Source of the DNA: Chloroflexota bacterium
GTDB taxonomy: Bacteria > Chloroflexota > UBA5177 > JANWHV01
Reading direction: 5' to 3'
Length of the DNA: 5,981 nt
Assembly: GCA_028287725.1 (NCBI GenBank)
Contig: JAQBPC010000596.1
Span: 1 to 5,981 of the forward strand
Position numbers and translations under genes: made by a program. Shown here piece after piece: positions 1 through 5,521 of this stretch. Position 1 is the first letter of the stretch, and every line of letters begins with the position of its first letter. The notes under the pieces are model-generated. The model had not been told where the DNA came from and searched no databases. It saw only the letters and a program-made list of their open reading frames with translations.

Positions 1-13
1 TCAATGAGGCACA

Positions 14-55
14 CCAGCATTGGCTCGGTGGCGCAAGCTGCCGGGCCAATGCTGG
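14..55 (+). terminator. Long GCAA-capped hairpin, possible terminator or structured RNA
   Basis: The 11-base arms at 14-24 and 45-55 are perfect reverse complements, and pairing continues inward without a bulge to give a 19-bp stem closed by the tetraloop GCAA (33-36). Three pairs (25/44, 29/40, 30/39) are T/G, which pair as G-U only in RNA made from the plus strand; in a minus-strand transcript they would be A/C mismatches. This points to function in a plus-strand transcript. The bases after the stem (TTCTTGCC) are only mildly T-rich, so a classical intrinsic terminator for a gene left of the window is possible but not certain. A repeat-family hairpin is the alternative. Confidence 0.45.
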
Positions 56-269
56 TTCTTGCCGGCGCAGCAACATTTCCTGTCGACCCGGATTGGCGGA
101 TACCACCGACCCACACGCCTGATATGCGGTACGCGGGCAGCGGCCCGATCTCGCGCTGGGTCGCCAGCTTCGAGTGGATCGGGCTGGCAGTGACCGGCTC
201 CGCGCGTGGACGAAGCTGCGGCGAACAGAAACAGAAGCTACATGTCCGTGTACCAGCGGGGGCCAACAC
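56..269. other. Stretch without a recognisable gene
   Basis: Open frames exist on both strands because of the high GC content, but none has a convincing ribosome site or a protein sequence that looks like a real family. The right-hand end may include degraded sequence downstream of the broken membrane-protein gene on the minus strand. I see no tRNA, rRNA or repeat array here. Confidence 0.4.
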
Positions 270-847
270 TCAGCGAGAGGAGGGCCGTCCAGGCGGCCGA
301 AGGGCTTGTAGACGGCAAGCAGGATAGTCGCGATCAGGACAGTGGAGGCCGCCGCCGTGTCCCTGACCGAGCCGAGCCGGTCGTCAGACGGCCCGTGTGC
401 GCCGGCCACGGTGGTGGCCGCATCAGCGGTCGCGCCCAGCGTAGGCACGAGTACGAGCAGCGCCAGCACGATCCGGCAATGGTAAGCGTGAGCTTGATGG
501 TGACCAACCAGTACCGCACGATCCCCCACGGTGTAAGCAGGCCCTGAGCCAGGCCGGGGGCCGTGCGCGAGCAAGGGCAGCGGCACGAGCAGGTCGACCC
601 CGATCAGATGCGCCGCCGGATAGACCGTATCTGGGGTCGCACCGCGCGCTCAGGCGATGCAGAGCACGAGTACCGCCGCGTCAGTGCCGAGCAAGCCAAC
701 CGAGACGATGATGTATATGGCCAGGAGCATCTTGCGCCATGGTGGCGCGAGTTGCCATGTCTTCCGAGGTCGGCCGCGGGTGGCGTCCGCGGCGGCAGAG
801 TCGATTCTCCTGCGGAGGGGCACGGCTCGCTCGTTCTCCTGCTCCAT
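270..847 (-). pseudogene. Broken DUF2269-like integral membrane protein gene
   Basis: The minus strand has a good start: GGAGG at 855-859, 7 bases before ATG (847-845). The first 65 codons give a basic N-terminal tail, then a membrane segment beginning MLLAIYIIVSVGLLG. An in-frame TGA (652-650) stops it where a Gly codon (GGA) would fit. The same frame then continues with PDTVYPAAHLIGVDLLVPL. A run of five C (556-560, minus-strand sense) carries one base too many; shifting frame recovers GLAQGLLTPWGIVRYW and IKLTLTIAG. Near 473-474 a base is missing, and the next frame reads IVLALLVLVPTLGA and later TVLIATILLAVYKPFGRL. One more lost base near 287-291 would lead to a TGA at 272-270. The order of hydrophobic segments, the TPWG-x-x-RYW motif and the YKP-x-GR tail match small four-helix membrane proteins annotated DUF2269 (family assignment from memory). 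The reconstructed length is about 190 residues. The function of the family is unknown. The lesions could be real decay or assembly errors; the stop plus several indels favour decay. Confidence 0.62.
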
Positions 848-911
848 GGTCGTTCCTCCGGTACATCATAGTGGCTCCTCTGTGGTTCATTCATTTCGGG
901 ACGCCGCACAA

Positions 912-947
912 CCCCCTGTGCCAATCTCCATGGAGAGGCGCAGGGGG
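912..947 (-). terminator. Strong intergenic hairpin after the first cupin gene
   Basis: The arms CCCCCTG (912-918) and CAGGGGG (941-947) pair perfectly. Pairing continues inward through GCC/GGC, a two-base AA bulge and TCTC/GAGA around CATG. The hairpin lies 14 bases beyond the stop codon of the minus-strand cupin gene and before the broken membrane-protein gene. There is no T-tract on the minus strand (only TTGTG follows), so it may act as a weak or factor-aided terminator or as a 3'-end stabiliser. One pair (919/940) is G-U only in plus-strand RNA. Confidence 0.4.
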
Positions 948-960
948 AAAGCATGCCGGG

Positions 961-1545
961 TCAAGCGGCCCGGGCTTCGGCCATCGCCACCGGCTCGGGC
1001 GCCGCGTACTCCGTGAACGCGGGATCGTAGCCGAGTAAGCGGGCGGCGCCACAGCCCAGGGCGAGCCCAACATTCTGCACCCAGATCGGGATCCCCGGCA
1101 TGTACGTTTGCGAGAGCCTGGCGAGCTGCGCCAGGCGGAAGGGATTCTTCGGCATGCCCTGCTTGGTCATCTTGCCGTCGCGCGCCAGGCCGGCAACGGC
1201 TTCCAGCACCCGCGCGATGTTGTCCGGGGGAACGACCTCCACCCGGAAGTACACCTCATCCGGTCCGGCGTTCCACCACTGGTGCGCGACGCCCGCCGGC
1301 AGGACGGCTGTCTGCCCAGCGGAGAGCATAAAGGTGTCGCGGCCGAGCAAAACTCCCAGCGTGCCGGAGAAGACTTCGAAGCGCTCCTCCTGCGTCGTAT
1401 GGATGTGCGCCGGGAGCGGTGTCTTGCCGGGCAGGACGCGACAGTCGAAGAGAAACGACTCGCCGTTCGTGTCCTGTGCCGTCTTCAGAAAGATGATGCG
1501 CTCGCCGGAAATGGGATTCGCGATTGCTTGACCTGCTACTGCCAT
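961..1545 (-). CDS. Cupin-domain protein, first paralogue
   Basis: This is a 194-residue, probably cytoplasmic protein with one conserved cupin barrel (about residues 12-108) and a C-terminal extension. Cupin motif 1 reads PAHIHTTQEERFEVFSG, giving His47, His49 and Glu53. Motif 2 reads LPAGVAHQWWN, giving His88. This is the full three-His/one-Glu metal-binding set. Residues 130-180 form a partly hydrophobic, helix-prone tail (LAQLARLSQTYMPGIP, then GCGAARLLGYD). I associate that tail with many uncharacterised cupins of high-GC bacteria; it could be membrane-associated. No signal peptide is seen. The start is well supported: AAGGAG (1558-1553), 7 bases before ATG. The metal and reaction cannot be told from sequence; small cupins include dioxygenases, isomerases and sensors. 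The gene is divergent from the response-regulator operon and shares its intergenic region. A second cupin begins at 5675 and shares NPISGERI and TQEERF. Confidence 0.9.
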   Translation of the reverse strand: MAVAGQAIANPISGERIIFLKTAQDTNGESFLFDCRVLPGKTPLPAHIHTTQEERFEVFSGTLGVLLGRDTFMLSAGQTAVLPAGVAHQWWNAGPDEVYFRVEVVPPDNIARVLEAVAGLARDGKMTKQGMPKNPFRLAQLARLSQTYMPGIPIWVQNVGLALGCGAARLLGYDPAFTEYAAPEPVAMAEARAA

Positions 1546-1576
1546 GGGAATTCTCCTTGTCGCGTGGGTCCGCAGT

Positions 1577-1597
1577 CAATGTGATCGGTCCACATTG
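1577..1597. promoter_or_regulatory. Inverted repeat CAATGTG-N7-CACATTG
   Basis: This is a perfect 7-bp inverted repeat with a 7-bp spacer, lying 32-52 bases upstream of the first cupin's start codon. The size and position suit an operator for a dimeric regulator, or a hairpin in the cupin mRNA leader. The left half with its next base (CAATGTGA, 1577-1584) recurs at 1730-1737 in the tandem repeats near the response-regulator gene, so the same regulator might touch both. I find no matching copy upstream of the second cupin. No clear -35/-10 pair could be assigned for the first cupin. Confidence 0.4.
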
Positions 1598-1702
1598 TGT
1601 ACTGGCGCCAACTGGTGATCCGCTGCCGCGCCCGGCCGGTGCGGTGCAATCGGGCCACTGTTCTATCGTCGGCGGCGCGGTTTAACATGCTGGGGGAGAA
1701 AT

Positions 1703-1746
1703 GATGAACAGATGTTGAACGGGTGATGACAATGTGACGCGGACCC
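1703..1746 (+). promoter_or_regulatory. Tandem 11-bp operator of the two-component operon
   Basis: Three consecutive 11-bp units read GATGAACAGAT, GTTGAACGGGT and GATGACAATGT (1703-1713, 1714-1724, 1725-1735). A fourth position (GACGCGGACCC) is degenerate. Each true unit starts G[A/T]TGA[A/C] and ends in T, placing the contacts on one face of the helix. OmpR/PhoB-family regulators typically bind head-to-tail repeats of 10-11 bp, and the gene just downstream encodes such a regulator, so autoregulation is the natural reading. That binding assignment is inference. Confidence 0.65.
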
Positions 1747-1779
1747 GCTTGGCGGCCTGCGCGGAGGACCGGGAGGCGC

Positions 1780-1785
1780 GATAAT
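1780..1785 (+). promoter_or_regulatory. Candidate -10 element GATAAT
   Basis: GATAAT differs from TATAAT at one base and sits 45 bp after the last operator unit. The duplicate has GACAAT (5612-5617) at the same 45-bp distance from its last unit. No convincing -35 box lies 16-18 bp upstream, as is common at activator-dependent promoters. If this is the -10 element, the ATG at 1784, which overlaps it, cannot be the start of the response regulator. The competing reading is that the conserved AATGAAG is an old start codon. Confidence 0.25.
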
Positions 1786-2563
1786 GAAGCTATCTCCGCA
1801 GGCGGATGGAGCGGGGATAGGAGGCATGACTGTGATCGAGCAAACTCAGCAAGCGCAACAGACTCAGCGCCCTACCGTGATGGTGGTCGACGACGAGATC
1901 GCCATCGTCAAAGTCCTGCGCGACTTTCTCGAGGCCGAGGACATCGCCGTCCTGATGGCCCAGGACGGCGATGCGGCACTGGCGCTGCTGGCCCGGGAGC
2001 CGGTGGACTGTCTGTTGCTGGACGTGATGATGCCCGGCGCCGATGGCTTTGATGTCTGCCGCCAGATACGCGCGACGACCGACGTGCCGATCCTGTTCCT
2101 CACGGCCCGCGAGGGCGACAGCGACAAGCTGCGGGGCTTCCGCCTAGGTGCCGACGACTACATCGTGAAGTCGGCCACGCCCGATGAGGTCGTAGCCCGT
2201 GTCAAGGCCGTGCTGCGCCGCGCCCGGCCCGTCGCTCCCGTGGCGGCCGTGGTTGACGATGGCGTGCTCGACTTCGGGCGGCTGGTCGTCGACACGAGGG
2301 CACATGAAGTGCGGGTCGCCGGGGTGCCGATCGCGCTGCCGGCGCGGGAGTTTGCGCTGCTGCGCGTGCTGGCCGAGCATCCGCGGCAAGCCTTCAGCCG
2401 CGACCACCTGCTGGAGCGCGTATGGGATAGCTATGGCGACCGCACCACTGTCGCGGTCCACATCCGGCGGCTGCGCGAGAAGATCGAGGAGGACCCGGCC
2501 GATCCCCGCTACATCGTGACCGTCTGGGGCATGGGCTACCGCTTCGAGGGGGTGCGGCGATGA
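1784..2563 (+). CDS. OmpR/PhoB-family response regulator
   Basis: This is a 259-residue DNA-binding response regulator, the cytoplasmic output partner of the adjoining kinase. The receiver domain (about residues 31-147) has the acidic pair Asp36-Asp37, phosphoacceptor Asp80 in LLLDVMMPG, switch Thr107 in FLTAREG and Lys129. The residue after the lysine is Ser (DDYIVKS) instead of the usual cis-Pro. The winged-helix Trans_reg_C domain (about 163-257) includes LPAREFALLRVLAEHP, the recognition-helix stretch TTVAVHIRRLREKI and the C-terminal hairpin YIVTVWGMGYRFEG. Two starts compete: ATG 1784 with GGGAGG 7 bases upstream, and GTG 1832 with AGGAGG 7 bases upstream. The longer one is given here, but the first 16 residues are not conserved-looking and 1832 may be correct. 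The kinase start overlaps the stop as ATGA. Tandem 11-bp repeats upstream suggest autoregulation. Confidence 0.95.
   Translation: MKLSPQADGAGIGGMTVIEQTQQAQQTQRPTVMVVDDEIAIVKVLRDFLEAEDIAVLMAQDGDAALALLAREPVDCLLLDVMMPGADGFDVCRQIRATTDVPILFLTAREGDSDKLRGFRLGADDYIVKSATPDEVVARVKAVLRRARPVAPVAAVVDDGVLDFGRLVVDTRAHEVRVAGVPIALPAREFALLRVLAEHPRQAFSRDHLLERVWDSYGDRTTVAVHIRRLREKIEEDPADPRYIVTVWGMGYRFEGVRR
1819..1824 (+). promoter_or_regulatory. Second ribosome binding site, inside the 5' end of the regulator frame
   Basis: AGGAGG lies only one base before an in-frame ATG (1826), too close to serve it, but 7 bases before an in-frame GTG (1832), which is ideal. It therefore supports GTG 1832 as an alternative start, shortening the protein by 16 residues and leaving a low-complexity Gln/Thr-rich lead before the receiver domain. 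A site this good inside a coding region is unlikely to be chance. Confidence 0.45.
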
Positions 2564-4071
2564 AGCGGCGCGGGCGGGCGCTCTCGCTGCAACAGTGGCT
2601 GATTGCGATCGTAATCGCGATTGTGGGGATCTGCGGAGCCGTCGAAGTGGCGGTGAGCATAGCTATCTTCCACGTGGGAGGGCAGGCTGGCTGGCAATCC
2701 GCCGGGCAAGTGGGGGACGCGCAGCTGGCATCCGTACGCCGGATCATCGGGACTGATGCAGCGCAGTGGCGCCAGGCCGGCTGGCAGCGGCGCGCCGGAG
2801 CGGCGCTCGGCGCGATCGGCGTGGAAGTGGCGCTCGTGTCGGGCAAGCCGGGCCATCTCGCCTTCGCGACTCCAGGCGCTCGTCAGTTCCTGGATACGGG
2901 TATTCTCGCTGCAACGGCACGGTCGGCCGGGTCTGCCGCCGTTCCGGTGGGCTCTCAAGCGACCGTGTCCTCCTCGACACGGCTGCCGCTCTTCGGTCGC
3001 ATGACTATCGTAGACCCGGCACAGCCCGCCGGCGCCCACCCACCGATTGGCACGGCCTTCCTGTGGTTCACGCGGACGTCCTCCGTCGATGGGCCATGGG
3101 TAGTGCTTTGGCCACTGGCCGGCGTGCTCACGTTCTCGCTCGCGCTAGCGTTCGTCGCCTGGCTCATGCGCCGGTCGGTGCTACGCCCGCTGGCCGCGAT
3201 GAGCGAAGCCGCCGAGAGCATAGCGGGCGGCGACCTGGATCTCCACTTCCCACCCTCAGCGGTGCGCGAGATCGCGGAGGTCACCGCGGCGCTGGAAGGG
3301 ATGAGCGGCGCCCTGAAAGACTCGCTGGTGCGGCAGAGTGCCCTCGAGGAGGACCGTCGCCTGTTCATCGGCGCCATCGCGCACGACCTGCGCACGCCCC
3401 TCTTCACCCTGCGTGCCTACCTGCAAGGGCTGCAGAAAGGGATCGCGGCGACGCCTGAGAAGGTGCGGGAATACGTCGACGAGTGCGCCGCCAAGGCGGA
3501 CGCACTGGAGCGGCTAATCTCCGACCTGTTCGCTTTCACGCGACTGGAATATCTGGAGCAGGAGCCCGAGCGCGCGCCGCTGGAGCTGGGCGCGCTGCTG
3601 CGCCAAACGGTCGAGGGCGCGCGCCCGCTGGCCGCGGCAAAGGATATCACGCTGGCGCTGGATGGCCCGTCGGAGCCCTGCCCCCTGCTGGGCGACCGCC
3701 ACTTGCTGGCACGCGTGATCGAAAATCTGCTGGACAATGCGGTGCGCCACACACCATCCTGGGGTGAGATTCGCGTGCTGTGGGGGCGCACGGGCGACAC
3801 CTTGTCATTCGCCGTGGCGGACAGCGGGCCGGGCATTGCGATGAGGGACCTGCCGCACCTGTTTACGCCGCTGTTCCGGGGTGAGGCATCGCGCAACCGG
3901 CAGACGGGCGGGGCCGGCCTGGGGCTGGCCATCGCCCATCGCATCCTTGGCGCGCACGGCGGCGAGCTGAGCGCTGCCAACGGTCCGGCGGGCGGAGCCG
4001 TCTTCACCGGGACGCTCCCAGCCGCGGCCGGCGCACCATCTGTGGGCGCCGCTACCGCGTCTCACGCATAG
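2560..4071 (+). CDS. Membrane sensor histidine kinase
   Basis: This 503-residue inner-membrane kinase should autophosphorylate and pass the phosphate to Asp80 of the regulator encoded just upstream. Transmembrane helix 1 is about residues 13-37 and helix 2 about 180-203, enclosing an extracytoplasmic region of about 140 residues with no domain I recognise. A HAMP-like linker follows (about 204-256; RPLAAMSEAAESIAGGDL). The H-box is FIGAIAHDLRTPLFTLRAYL with phospho-acceptor His275. The N-box is VIENLLDNAVRHT (Asn389, Asn393), the G1 box DSGPGI (421-426), the F-box LFTPLF and the G2 box GGAGLGLAI (450-458). All catalytic boxes are intact, so it is likely active. The HDLRTP context is typical of EnvZ/BaeS-like HisKA kinases. 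AGGGGG (2547-2552) lies 7 bases before the ATG, and the 4-bp overlap implies translational coupling. The ligand is unknown. Confidence 0.95.
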   Translation: MKRRGRALSLQQWLIAIVIAIVGICGAVEVAVSIAIFHVGGQAGWQSAGQVGDAQLASVRRIIGTDAAQWRQAGWQRRAGAALGAIGVEVALVSGKPGHLAFATPGARQFLDTGILAATARSAGSAAVPVGSQATVSSSTRLPLFGRMTIVDPAQPAGAHPPIGTAFLWFTRTSSVDGPWVVLWPLAGVLTFSLALAFVAWLMRRSVLRPLAAMSEAAESIAGGDLDLHFPPSAVREIAEVTAALEGMSGALKDSLVRQSALEEDRRLFIGAIAHDLRTPLFTLRAYLQGLQKGIAATPEKVREYVDECAAKADALERLISDLFAFTRLEYLEQEPERAPLELGALLRQTVEGARPLAAAKDITLALDGPSEPCPLLGDRHLLARVIENLLDNAVRHTPSWGEIRVLWGRTGDTLSFAVADSGPGIAMRDLPHLFTPLFRGEASRNRQTGGAGLGLAIAHRILGAHGGELSAANGPAGGAVFTGTLPAAAGAPSVGAATASHA

Positions 4072-4139
4072 TCACACCGAGCGCATCGTGGCAGGGCCAG
4101 CGCTGCACGCGGTGTCTGTCGGTTCCTGGATTCAGCGCG

Positions 4140-4161
4140 ACGTGCCAGGGTAGCAGCACGT
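4140..4161 (+). terminator. Weak hairpin in the convergent intergenic region
   Basis: ACGTGC (4140-4145) and GCACGT (4156-4161) form a perfect 6-bp stem with a 10-base loop, about 70 bases after the kinase stop. It is followed by TTACCTTCTTGG, only moderately T-rich. It could end the regulator-kinase transcript or, read the other way, the convergent glycosyltransferase transcript. A second, bulged pairing is possible nearer the stop: ACACCG (4074-4079) with CGGTGT (4110-4115), and AGCGC (4080-4084) with GCGCT (4100-4104). Neither is a textbook terminator. Confidence 0.25.
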
Positions 4162-4250
4162 TACCTTCTTGGAACAATACTCCTCGCTGCCCACGACGAG
4201 CCTCGCACACTGCCGGCGGTGCAGCTCGCGCGTGCAACACGCCACGTCCG

Positions 4251-5411
4251 TTACCTACCGCCCTCATGCGCCGGGCGACGCGGCGCGGTGGACGCATCCT
4301 CCCGGGCCGCCACGAGGCGAACCGCTACCCGCTGCGCGGCGCTGCCCCACCAGAGGGCCTGCGCCGCGTTGCCCGTAGGTTCTCCCTGCGCGCGTGTCGC
4401 GACCGCACATACCAGCGCGCCGGTGTCGGGAATGTAACGGCCTGCGCCAGTGCGCTCGACCAGTGCGACGTTTCCGGCTTCCTGGCCCGGCAGCGCCTGA
4501 TAGATCAGAAGTGGCCGCGCCTGGCTCAGCGCTTCCGCCACTGTGGTGGGGCCTCCCTTGGTGACCACGACACTGCTGTCTTGCATCAGCGCGGCGATGT
4601 CATCTCGCCAGCCGAGCACGGTCGCCCGCGTGCCAACCGTGCGTGCAAGCCGCCGCCGCAGGCGCGTATTGCGACCACATACGACGACCAGCTTTAGCGG
4701 ACGCACGGACGCCGCCAGGGCACGCGCGACCGCTGTGAGCCGCCGCGAAGGGCGTCCACCGCCGAGCAGGAGCACCCGCGGCAGCGCATCGCTTCCAGCG
4801 GCATGCTGCACCTGCGCGAAGGCGGCCCGCAGCGGCAGACCGGTCACATCAATCCGCCCAGGCGGGATGCCCAGGGCAATAAGAGCTTCACACGCCTCTG
4901 CCGTCGCGACATAGAAGGCGTCGGCGGTCGCACAAGCCCAGCACCGATGAATGGTGACCAGGTCGGTGACGACGCAGTGCAGTGGCGGAGCGACGGGGCT
5001 TTTGCGCAGCACATGGGCGGCCAGGTGCGTGCAGAGTGGATGCACGCTGACCACCAGTGCTGGCCGCTCGCTCTGCAGGATAGAACGCAGCCGGCGCGTC
5101 CACAGCAGCGCGCCTGGGCCGTGCAGGCCGAGCTTAACGGCCCAGGCGCGGTTCGTCGCATGGTAGACCAGGCCCCACAACCAGGGTGCCTGTGCGACCG
5201 TCGCGTCATACCAGCGTGCAGGCGAGAGCGGCCCCGTGCGTCCGCGCCCCGATAAAGGATCGAGCACGCGCACGCTAATCTCGGGCGCCAGCGCCTGAAT
5301 GGCCTCCTGCAGGGCCACGGCCACACTGTCGTGTCCGCCACCCGTCGAGGATGTGAGGATCAGGATTCCTGTCCCACACGCTGCCGGAATTGTCGGGCAG
5401 GGTTTCTTCAT
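4251..5411 (-). CDS. MGDG-synthase/UgtP-like glycosyltransferase
   Basis: This is a 386-residue GT-B fold glycosyltransferase of the MurG / MGDG synthase / processive diacylglycerol glucosyltransferase superfamily (CAZy GT28). The N-terminal acceptor domain (about 14-195) begins with a beta strand and the glycine-rich loop ILILTSSTGGGHDSVA, and ends with the family linker VTGLPLRAAF. The C-terminal nucleotide-sugar domain (about 211-375) contains LLLGGGRPS, VTKGGPTTVAEAL and PGQEAGNVALVERTGAG; the last two correspond to the conserved GG-x-T-x-x-EAL and PGQE-x-x-N motifs for the UDP-sugar. The likely reaction is transfer of a sugar from a UDP-sugar to diacylglycerol or another lipid at the inner face of the membrane. 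Donor and acceptor cannot be fixed from sequence. No transmembrane helix is seen, as expected for a peripheral enzyme. The ribosome site is weak (AAAGG close to the ATG). It is convergent with the kinase gene and divergent from the second cupin, so its link to the two-component system is uncertain. Confidence 0.88.
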   Translation of the reverse strand: MKKPCPTIPAACGTGILILTSSTGGGHDSVAVALQEAIQALAPEISVRVLDPLSGRGRTGPLSPARWYDATVAQAPWLWGLVYHATNRAWAVKLGLHGPGALLWTRRLRSILQSERPALVVSVHPLCTHLAAHVLRKSPVAPPLHCVVTDLVTIHRCWACATADAFYVATAEACEALIALGIPPGRIDVTGLPLRAAFAQVQHAAGSDALPRVLLLGGGRPSRRLTAVARALAASVRPLKLVVVCGRNTRLRRRLARTVGTRATVLGWRDDIAALMQDSSVVVTKGGPTTVAEALSQARPLLIYQALPGQEAGNVALVERTGAGRYIPDTGALVCAVATRAQGEPTGNAAQALWWGSAAQRVAVRLVAAREDASTAPRRPAHEGGR

Positions 5412-5482
5412 CTGCCTTTACCGTTCCCTTCCAATGCAGCACCCGCGGCATGCCGGGGCAGCGAGTCGCCCCAATCCGCGCA

Positions 5483-5500
5483 AGACCGCCGGAGCGGTCT
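5483..5500. promoter_or_regulatory. Inverted repeat AGACCGC-CGGA-GCGGTCT
   Basis: This is a perfect 7-bp inverted repeat around a 4-base centre, between the divergent glycosyltransferase and second cupin genes, 23 bp upstream of the tandem 11-bp repeats. It could be an operator or a hairpin in the glycosyltransferase leader. GCGGTYTA at its right arm recurs upstream of the first repeat cluster (GCGGTTTA near 1676-1683), hinting that homology between the two promoter regions extends this far with a small indel. Confidence 0.3.
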
Positions 5501-5521
5501 ACTGCATAGGTTGCGGTAGCG

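Larger units (their letters stand above)
1701..1789 (+). repeat. Duplicated promoter region, copy 1 (before the response regulator)
   Basis: This segment is homologous to 5522-5621. Bases 1701-1730 match 5522-5551 at 28 of 30 positions, including the 18-base identity TGTTGAACGGGTGATGAC. After an 11-bp length difference, both copies continue with CGGACCC and then 43 further bases align without gaps (about 70% identical), ending in AATGAAG. Similarity stops there, just as the two unrelated coding regions begin. It is therefore a duplicated regulatory unit rather than a duplicated gene. Confidence 0.85.

Noticed and set aside
604..954. 116-residue minus-strand frame over the membrane-protein remnant
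   Set aside because: Its protein has no hydrophobic segments or family features, whereas the overlapping frame from 847 gives a clear membrane segment with a good ribosome site.
1100..1584. Two long plus-strand open frames across the first cupin gene
   Set aside because: They are antisense to a gene with full cupin motifs and a strong ribosome site, and their Arg-rich, low-order proteins look like GC-driven shadows.
1603..1610. Palindrome TGGCGCCA as an operator
   Set aside because: It is only 8 bp, extends no further, and such GC-rich palindromes are expected by chance here.
1703..1746. CRISPR-like array
   Set aside because: The repeats are 11 bp, directly abutting with no spacers, and only three to four units long; they fit a regulator-binding cluster.
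2766..3458. 230-residue plus-strand frame inside the kinase gene
   Set aside because: It is an Arg-rich out-of-frame reading of an intact histidine kinase; no ribosome site or family resemblance.
3417..4007. 196-residue minus-strand frame antisense to the kinase
   Set aside because: It mirrors the catalytic domain codons and is Ser/Arg/Pro-rich, typical of antisense frames in GC-rich genes.
4072..4250. Small gene between the kinase and the glycosyltransferase
   Set aside because: Open frames here are short, lack ribosome sites and run into the glycosyltransferase antisense; no recognisable protein.
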